NCBI GenBank assembly: GCA_030686995.1
Contig: CM060696.1
Coordinates: 113,270,949-113,334,948 of the forward strand
Source of the DNA: Artemisia argyi
Taxonomy: Eukaryota; Streptophyta; Magnoliopsida; Asterales; Asteraceae
Direction of reading: 5' to 3'
DNA length: 64,000 bases
This document shows positions 58,501 to 64,000 of this stretch, piece after piece (the stretch's first letter is position 1; every line of letters starts with the position of its first letter). The position numbers and the translations under genes were made by a program. A model generated the notes under the pieces. The model did not search any database. It had not been told where the DNA came from and saw only the letters and a program-made list of their open reading frames with translations.

Positions 58501-60109
58501 AGCAATTGCTTGGAAACTCTCAGACATAAAGGGTATTAACCCGGATTTTTGTACACACAAAATCCTAATGGAAGAGGACTTTAAACCTACCGTGCAGCAT
58601 CAAAGAAGGGTAAATCCAAAAATCCACGAAGTCATAAAAGCAGAGGTTATCAAACTTCTTGATGCGGGATTGATTTACCCTATATCAGATAGTCCTTGGG
58701 TAAGCCCAATACATTGTGTTCCAAAGAAGGGTGGCATTACGGTTATCACAAGCGAGGACAACGAGTTAATACCAACTCGTTTGGTTACAGGGTGGCGAGT
58801 ATGTATTGATTACAGAAAGCTTAACGAAGCCACCCGTAAAGACCACTTTCCTCTGCCCTTCATGGATCAAATGCTCGAAAGACTAGCAGGAAATGAGTAT
58901 TATTGTTTCCTTGACGGCTTCTCGGGATACTTCCAAATTCCCATTGATCCACAGGATCAAGATAAGACAACCTTCACATGCCCTTACGGGACATTTGCCT
59001 ATCGTCGCATGCCTTTTGGGTTATGCAATGCTCCGGGCACTTTCCAGAGGTGCATGATGGCTATTTTCCATGACATGATTGGAAAAACCATGGAGGTATT
59101 CATGGATGACTTCTCAGTAATCGGGAATTCTTTCGACTCGTGCCTCTCCCATCTAGAAAAAATGCTTCAACGGTGTGAAAACACTAATCTTTGTCTAAAC
59201 TGGGAGAAGAGCCATTTTATGGTTAAAGAGGGCATTGTCCTCGGCCATAAAATTTCAAAAAGTGGGATTGAGGTCGATAAGGCCAAAATTGATGTTATTG
59301 CTAAACTGCCTCATCCCACCACTGTTAAAGGAATTAGGAGTTTCCTCGGCCATGCCGGGTTCTATCGGAGATTCATTCAGGATTTCTCCAAAATAGCCCG
59401 GCCCATGACTCATCTTCTTGAAAAGGATGCTCCTTTCATCTTTTCCACTGAGTGCATCGAAGCCTTTGAAATTTTAAAGAAAAGGCTTACCGAAGCACCA
59501 ATCCTTGTTGCCCCCGACTGGGACTTACCCTTTGAACTCATGTGCGATGCTAGCGATTATGCTATTGGTGCAGTTCTGGGGCAACGCAAAACCAAACATT
59601 TTCAGCCAATACACTACGCAAGTAAGACCATGAACGAGGCTCAAACAAACTATACCACCACAGAAAAAGAATTATTAGCTGTGGTATATGCCTTCGAAAA
59701 ATTTCGGTCTTACTTAATCTTAAACAAAAGCGTGGTGTATACGGACCATTCGGCTTTGAAATACCTGTTCAATAAACAGGATGCAAAGCCAAGACTGCTC
59801 CGTTGGGTCCTGCTCCTCCAGGAATTCGATATTCTCATAAGAGATAAAAAAGGAGCAGAGAACCTTGCAGCTGATCACTTGTCCCGGTTAGAAAATCCTC
59901 ATCAGGATATTCTCGAGAAAAAAGAATTTAATGAAACTTTTCCTCTGGAGACTCTAAATCTCATCTCTAACCGGGATAATGCCACCACCCCATGGTTTGC
60001 CGACTTTGCAAATTACCGTGCGGGAAATTTCGTTGTGAAAGGGATGTCGTCCCAACAGAAAAGAAAATTCTTTAAAGACGTAAAACATTATTTCTGGGAC
60101 GACCCCTAA
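55541..60109 (+). CDS. Athila-type gag-protease-reverse transcriptase-RNase H polyprotein, element C
   Basis: 1522 residues, counted from ATG 55541 (MRTRSQ, matching element A; the frame is open a few codons further up without an ATG). Order: gag domain (about 75-230), zinc knuckle C-x2-C-x3-H-x4-C starting at residue 306, Asn/Gln-rich region (about 360-480), protease with DLGAS (D703), reverse transcriptase with WVSPIHC (1053) and FMDD (D1189, D1190), and RNase H starting CDAS (D1336) with E in TEKELLAV. All catalytic residues that I can check are present. The frame stops at TAA 60107-60109, just before integrase, and continues in the same frame afterwards, so this stop most likely replaces one sense codon. 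Codes for replication of the retrotransposon; no env-like frame follows. Confidence 0.9.
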   Translation: MRTRSQAKNKKKKNVPELRIVEKEHTKKMNDEPPFLPKDEPVPDTRTMEELCQPTMQGRGGPIAPLTIGATDFGLKHHMIQQIQNTCQFHGLPGDDANRHLDKFLTVTQSMKQNGVTEDGLRLYLFPYSLTHHATSWFDRLPKNSIHTFDEMITKFLAKYFPPSMVTKLRNDISNFRQLPEESLFEAWERYKLAIDRCPNHNMLLVTIIDTFYNGLTLRHRDTINAAAGGTFMKRTPEECYDLIENMTAHHNFWDSSAERNDSFKSDTPASNEISILAKKLDDLSTAVLRIHQNNPNQVKTVNPSCETCGGPHPYTECPHSSGFARENISAAQGSYNTGGNSYQPQGDRNLLSYRSNNYIGPPGFNQPQNRNQNFNQNQNQNRMNQGYNNQGNFISSQNQFNQNQNQGNYNRNQGQNNYPQGNFQQQNHFQGNNNQQHGNFQNNRAQNFQNQNQAIVPTGPSHDELLKQFMKSQEELNRMLVSQMSNFQKSLNDRPSGSGTTLPSNTIANPRGDVKAITTRSGVSHKGPTAPSTSSPIPVEECETEDTTDTVLPNNNRGTNDIPPPVIPVPTPTKRVVFETTKGPVEYPKANPKTTIPYPSRLQDQKLREKANHQMEKFFQIFQELHFDISFADALLLMPKFASTIKNLLSNKEKMFEMARTPLNENCSAVLLKQLPEKLGDPGKFLIPCTFPGMVECFALADLGASINLMPYSVWKKLSLQALSPTCMTLELADRSISRPLGIAEDVFVRVGKFHFPADFVVVDFDADLRVPLILGRGFLRTGRALIDVFDEEITLRVGNEAITFDLDQTSRYSSNYNADSVNRIDVIDIASEEYAQEFLGFTDKFPSGNPTVSSDPIIANSSPSLTPFGGSDFVLEELEAFLKSDSVPKGIDYQEIDPEGDILLLEELLNKDPSPIPVLPPQLHKVEVKYVEKNDDFPEVELKDLPPHLEYAFLEGNNKLPVIIAKDLKDEEKTALLKVLKSHKQAIAWKLSDIKGINPDFCTHKILMEEDFKPTVQHQRRVNPKIHEVIKAEVIKLLDAGLIYPISDSPWVSPIHCVPKKGGITVITSEDNELIPTRLVTGWRVCIDYRKLNEATRKDHFPLPFMDQMLERLAGNEYYCFLDGFSGYFQIPIDPQDQDKTTFTCPYGTFAYRRMPFGLCNAPGTFQRCMMAIFHDMIGKTMEVFMDDFSVIGNSFDSCLSHLEKMLQRCENTNLCLNWEKSHFMVKEGIVLGHKISKSGIEVDKAKIDVIAKLPHPTTVKGIRSFLGHAGFYRRFIQDFSKIARPMTHLLEKDAPFIFSTECIEAFEILKKRLTEAPILVAPDWDLPFELMCDASDYAIGAVLGQRKTKHFQPIHYASKTMNEAQTNYTTTEKELLAVVYAFEKFRSYLILNKSVVYTDHSALKYLFNKQDAKPRLLRWVLLLQEFDILIRDKKGAENLAADHLSRLENPHQDILEKKEFNETFPLETLNLISNRDNATTPWFADFANYRAGNFVVKGMSSQQKRKFFKDVKHYFWDDP

Positions 60110-61279
60110 TTGTTTAAAATATGTGCGGATCAAGTCATCCGACGGTGTGTCCATGGCCAAGAGGCCATGGAAATTCTTAAAGCTTGTCATGATGGACCCA
60201 CGGGGGGACATCATAATCCAAACTACACCGCAAAAAAGGTGTTTGATTCAGGATTCTTTTGGCCCACGATCTATAAAGACGCCCATGAACTTATCAAAAC
60301 CTGTGAGGCTTGCCAGCGTCACGGGAATATTTCCAAAAAGAATGAGATGCCGCAAAACGCCATCCAAGTCTATGAAATATTTGATATGTGGGGCATTGAT
60401 TTTATGGGGCCATTCCCGTCTTCACGAGGGAATAAGTATATACTCGTCGCTGTCGACTATCTGTCAAAATGGGTTGAGGCAAAAGCCTTACCCACCAATG
60501 ATGCCCGAGTAGTTGTTAAATTTTTAAAGTCTCTCTTTGCCAGATTCGGGACTCCTCGTGCCATTATCAGTGATCGTGGCACGCACTTTTGCAATGAACA
60601 ATTTGCAAGAGTAATGTTGAAATATGGTGTAACTCACCGTCTTTCTACAGCATACCACCCACAAACAAGTGGGCAGGTGGAGGTCTCAAATAGGGGTATT
60701 AAGAGAATTCTCGAGAGGACGGTTGGTGAAAACCGTGCCTCTTGGTCGGATAAGCTGGATGATGCATTATGGGCTTTCCGCACTGCTTACAAAACACCCA
60801 TTGGGTGTACTCCATATAAGTTAGTATACGGGAAAGCATGTCATCTTCCGATTGAATTAGAACATAAGGCCTATTGGGCCTTGAAACATGCAAATTTCGA
60901 CCTTCAGACAGCGGGTGATCACCGTAAAGTTCAACTAAACGAACTAAATGAATTACGTGATCAAGCTTATGAAAATTCTTTAATCTATAAAGAAAAGACT
61001 AAGAAGATACATGACTCTAAAATAAAGAACCGCGTTTTCAACGTTGGTGACAGAGTTCTTCTTTTCAATTCAAGGTTGAAAATTTTCTCGGGTAAACTAA
61101 AAACCCGTTGGTCTGGACCATTTACTATAACCAAAGTATACCCATATGGAACTGTTGAGTTATTACAACCCGACGGTCCCAATTTTAAAGTAAATGGACA
61201 TCGGCTAAAACACTATTTTGGAGGGGACATACAACCAATGGTTGTCCCGGATCTCCAAACTTACCCCATGGACCAATAA
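60110..61279 (+). CDS. Integrase part of element C's pol, in frame after one stop
   Basis: 389 residues continuing the frame of the preceding polyprotein. It holds the His/Cys zinc-binding region (HH in GGHHNPN and C-x2-C in TCEACQRHG). The catalytic core has D97 (IDFMGPF), D155 (ISDRGTHF) and E191 (SGQVEVSN), giving D-57-D-35-E spacing. The C-terminal part ([26 protein letters not shown]) is the usual DNA-binding end. It has no start codon of its own near the beginning; the first ATG is at 60167. It can be expressed only if the stop at 60107 is read through or is a sequencing error or recent mutation. Confidence 0.85.
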   Translation: MFKICADQVIRRCVHGQEAMEILKACHDGPTGGHHNPNYTAKKVFDSGFFWPTIYKDAHELIKTCEACQRHGNISKKNEMPQNAIQVYEIFDMWGIDFMGPFPSSRGNKYILVAVDYLSKWVEAKALPTNDARVVVKFLKSLFARFGTPRAIISDRGTHFCNEQFARVMLKYGVTHRLSTAYHPQTSGQVEVSNRGIKRILERTVGENRASWSDKLDDALWAFRTAYKTPIGCTPYKLVYGKACHLPIELEHKAYWALKHANFDLQTAGDHRKVQLNELNELRDQAYENSLIYKEKTKKIHDSKIKNRVFNVGDRVLLFNSRLKIFSGKLKTRWSGPFTITKVYPYGTVELLQPDGPNFKVNGHRLKHYFGGDIQPMVVPDLQTYPMDQ

Positions 61280-61450
61280 ATTCGGGGTCGAGTCAAGCTA
61301 GGGACTCGGTTAACAAAAACAAGTTTCCCCAAGGACAATTTTAATTCGGGGTCGAGTCAAGCTAGTGACTCGGGAATCAAAAACAAGCTACCTCAAGGAC
61401 AAATAAAATTCGAGGTCGAGTCAAGCTAGCGACTCGGTAATAAAAAACAG
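61279..61450 (+). repeat. Three 64-bp repeats, each with a CGAGTC/GACTCG hairpin
   Basis: CGAGTC-AAGCTAGN-GACTCG starts at 61289, 61353 and 61417, exactly 64 bp apart. Stem bases are invariant and the last loop base differs in each copy (G, T, C). The repeats follow the pol stop directly. Confidence 0.85.
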
Positions 61451-61553
61451 TAGCAATATGGGTCGTCACCCATATTTCTGTCTTCTCATCCCTTTCTAAC
61501 ACCCTAGTGTGGGGGAGACGAACCACATGTTGTACATATGTAAAATATTTTTT

Positions 61554-61589
<36 letters not shown>

Positions 61590-61864
61590 TATAAGTCAAA
61601 TAAAAAGAAAAAAGTGAGTTTGTATGTAAATAGAGTAAAATAAAAAGGTTAATAGTATTGCCTCCTTACGTTCTAAAGTCTTGGTGGGACACCAAGTACT
61701 GTGAATATTGAGAGCAATATTCAGTTCTAAGTGTGGGGGAGCGTTCTCACGAATGCAAAACACATGTTCCATCAAGAACCCCCATTTGATCAAAATTACC
61801 AGTTTTTTCACACTTAGAAATGCGAATAATGGTATCAATCCTCTATGTCTAACCCACAACAATA
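61451..61864 (+). other. 3' non-coding region of element C
   Basis: It has no gene, a run of about 33 A (61555-61586), and two AGTGTGGGGGAG phrases (about 61503 and 61730) resembling the polypurine tract found at 62266. Confidence 0.6.
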
Positions 61865-62205
61865 TTGGCTAGTCCAGGAGCAAACGGCTCTTGGTAAAGA
61901 CTTCTCAAAACCGTTGATGGCTGGCAATTTGCCAAAAATTGTACGGTTCCTCAACTCCCCAAAAACAAATGAGTTGGCTAGCCCGCAAGATTATGGCTTG
62001 TGGTAAAGGCCGTGAAAAACCATAATTGGTAATCAGCTCACCAAGATGTTGACTATTCCATCAAGAGTTGGCTAGTCCAGAAGCAAACGGCTTCTGGTAA
62101 AGACAAATCAAATCCGTTGACAGCTGGTGGTTTGCTAAAAATCACACGGTTATCAGGTGTGCCACAGTTTTTACGCCTGGCTACTCCAGAAGTGATGGCT
62201 TTTGG
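61865..62205 (+). repeat. Four tandem structured repeats, each with a conserved hairpin
   Basis: TTGGCTA-type units start at about 61865, 61974, 62068 and 62177. Each carries a 20-21-base hairpin (61874-61894, 61983-62003, 62077-62097, 62186-62205) followed by GGTAAAG. Stems: CCAGGAGC/GCTCTTGG, CCGCAAG/CTTGTGG, CCAGAAGC/GCTTCTGG, CCAGAAG/CTTTTGG. Differences between copies fall on both sides of the stem so that pairing is kept, including A-T to G-C and G-C to C-G exchanges. Units 1 and 3, and units 2 and 4, are about 203 bp apart. Confidence 0.8.
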
Positions 62206-62265
62206 TAAAGAGATAAAATCCATTAATTTTTTCTCAAAAAGATTGCTAGGGACTAGCAATAGTTT

Positions 62266-62276
62266 AGTGTGGGGGA
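62266..62276 (+). promoter_or_regulatory. Polypurine tract of element C
   Basis: AGTGTGGGGGA stands two bases before the 3' LTR, where plus-strand priming is expected. Confidence 0.75.
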
Positions 62277-62277
62277 T

Positions 62278-64000
62278 TGATGAGTGTCTAAATACTCATC
62301 ATTTTGTACCAATCTGAACTGCCAAAACATACAAAAACACTCAAAAATGCATCATAATACTTAAAATATCTTAGAAGTGTGTTTTATATGTTTCAAATAC
62401 AAAATATGCAAAAACAAATGAAAAACGTACAAAGTTTGCATAATTGGCAGTTTCAGTCCCTCAAGTTTCAAATATTGTCAAAACTAGTCCCTGAAGGTTT
62501 TAAATGAATAAAAAGTCAACTTAAGTCCTTGGGAAACCAAAAATGTTCACAAAACATCCCTGGATAAAAGTTTACACAAACTGGCAATTTTTACCCCTCA
62601 AGTTACAAAATTGGCAAAATGGTCCCTGAGTATTCAAAAATGGAAAATTTACAAATAATACCCTTGTACTATGCATGAATGACAAAATGGAACAATTTTG
62701 ATAACATTTTGAGAAATTACAAGTTTAATCCCTTAAAAATCCAAATTTACAATAAAGGTCCCTGGAGTTTAAAAAATTGCAGAAAAGGTCCCTCGGTGTT
62801 TTTAAATGGAAAAATAAATAAATAAGTCCTTGGTTTACTAAATTTGGCAAGTTAAGTCCTTAAAAATACTTTGGGAAAATAACATGTTCAGCCCCTCAAC
62901 TTTGCCAAATTTACAATTTTGGTCCTTGTTCACTTAAACCAATCCGGACCCTTTTTATTTTAATAATCCAAAACCAAAAACTAATCCAACCCACCTTACC
63001 CTACCAGCCCACACACACCCCTAGCCCAACCATAAGCCCAGTCCAAACCCACCCTTTTTATTTAAAAACAGCGCTGACTCGCGTTGACCACCCAAAACCG
63101 CCAAACACCCCAGCTCCACTGTTCATCCCCCACCTTCACCCCTGCAAACCAAAACCAGGTGGTTTCACCACCACCACCTCACCTTTCCAGCTCACCCTCA
63201 TCACCTTTCCACCTCACACATCAAACCAGATGGGCATTTAATGCCTTCTCCACAATTTTTCACTCCCAAACCACATCCACACCTCTGTTTCTTCCATAAA
63301 GCACCCACTTGCCTAGAAACCTTCCATTTTGTCTCCTGACACCTCCACAAGCCCCCAATAATCTTTAATTGCAACCCTTTGCCTCCACGTTAACGTGGAG
63401 GACTTTGGCGCCAAAAGTGATTTTAAACGATCATGATCAATTGGACATAATGGATGGCTCAGATGAAGTGGGAAAGACTCAGAAGATATTTCTAAACCTA
63501 ATTGGAGCATATAAAAGGAAAGAGAAGCAGAGGAGAAGAGTACCTAGTTTATTTTTCAATAATTGTATGTCGTATTAATATTTTCAAAAGTTCAAGTGTA
63601 ATTTTAAGCTTTCAAGTTTAAGTTTAAGTGTTCTCAGTGTATTAGTAATCTCTTCAGTTAATAAAAATCAAGTGTGTTTTGTTATCTCAAGTAATGCAAT
63701 TTCTAATTTCATTTCAAATTTCTCAATAAGCTATAAGTGTTGTTCTTAGTTGATGTTACAGATGCAATAAGTTCATATAAGCTCCTCAGAAAGCTTGTGT
63801 AAGCTTTTAGAAACTTAATCAATCAATTTAGTGTTCAAGGTAAAAAATTCACAAAAATACAAAAAAATAAAGAAAAATTCAAAAATCAGTTCTTCAAGCA
63901 TGATCAAGTAGGAGCAAGGCAAATATTGGATGGTCTTGGGTTAGTGAATCTGTGGAGATTCCATAGGATTGTTCTTGGTTCTTGGCTCTAAGCAGGAAAG
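62278..64000 (+). mobile_element. 3' LTR of element C, running off the window
   Basis: Starts TGATGAGTGT with the same terminal inverted repeat as LTRs A and B. It is collinear with 49200-50922 without indels. Differences noticed by eye lie at about 62629, 62769, 62795, 62837, 63050, 63078 and 63763. The remaining 2.8 kb, the 3' target duplication and the flank lie outside the window. Confidence 0.9.

Noticed and set aside
61279..62205. Regular repeats suggesting a CRISPR-like array
   Set aside because: Repeats include the 'spacer' part, belong to a retrotransposon 3' region, and occur in a plant genome.
49200..64000. Treating LTR B and LTR C as the two LTRs of one nested element and dating it
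   Set aside because: LTR B is flanked on both sides by element A pol with a CCTCC duplication and has no primer-binding site after it, so it is a solo LTR. The divergence dates the lineage only, not one insertion.

Overview
The window is plant nuclear DNA: AT-rich, with small spliced genes widely separated by nested transposable elements. The kinds of element present (Athila-type and chromovirus-type LTR retrotransposons with multi-kilobase LTRs, Pack-MULEs, Helitrons, tRNA-derived SINEs, LINE tails, a Stowaway MITE) and the three host genes indicate a eudicot. The non-autonomous retroelement ORF at 4741-5601 reminds me of a family common in Asteraceae; that placement is a guess from memory, not a demonstrated fact.

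Layout. 1-7.1 kb: the end of a chromovirus-like LTR, a SINE with a 9-bp target duplication, a 114-bp tandem repeat, and a large non-autonomous (LARD-like) retroelement whose LTR carries paired TGACG/CGTCA palindromes. 7.1-11 kb: a 3.4-kb chromovirus 3' LTR lodged in the last exon of a Helitron helicase. 11.4-15.7 kb: two adjacent Mutator-like elements with long related inverted repeats; the second carries a decayed fragment of a plant PIEZO channel gene, the first carries sequence I do not recognise. 15.7-25.5 kb: intergenic DNA with copia, LINE and MITE remnants.

25.5-35 kb is the gene island: a two-exon UNC93-like membrane protein gene (+), a single-exon secreted Kazal-type protease-inhibitor-like gene (+), and a YqaJ-fold nuclease gene (-) with a degenerate duplicate of its N-terminal exon beside it. 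The three genes show no shared pathway. 35-41.7 kb: a Stowaway MITE, a Helitron-like region, a third Mutator-like element with a target duplication, and a probable CACTA terminus.

41.7-64 kb: an Athila-type complex. Element A (5' LTR, primer-binding site, decayed gag-pol) was hit by a 4.58-kb solo LTR (B) with a CCTCC target duplication. A breaks off inside RNase H and is fused, at a 14-bp direct repeat, to the leader of element C. C has an almost open gag-pol with all catalytic residues visible and one stop between RNase H and integrase, a 1-kb structured 3' region, a polypurine tract and a 3' LTR running off the window. LTR B and LTR C are nearly identical (about 7 differences by eye over 1,723 bp, no indels), so this lineage was recently active. 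The least expected signal is in the 3' region of C: four tandem hairpins whose stems differ by paired, compensating changes, preceded by three 64-bp repeats each with a second hairpin.
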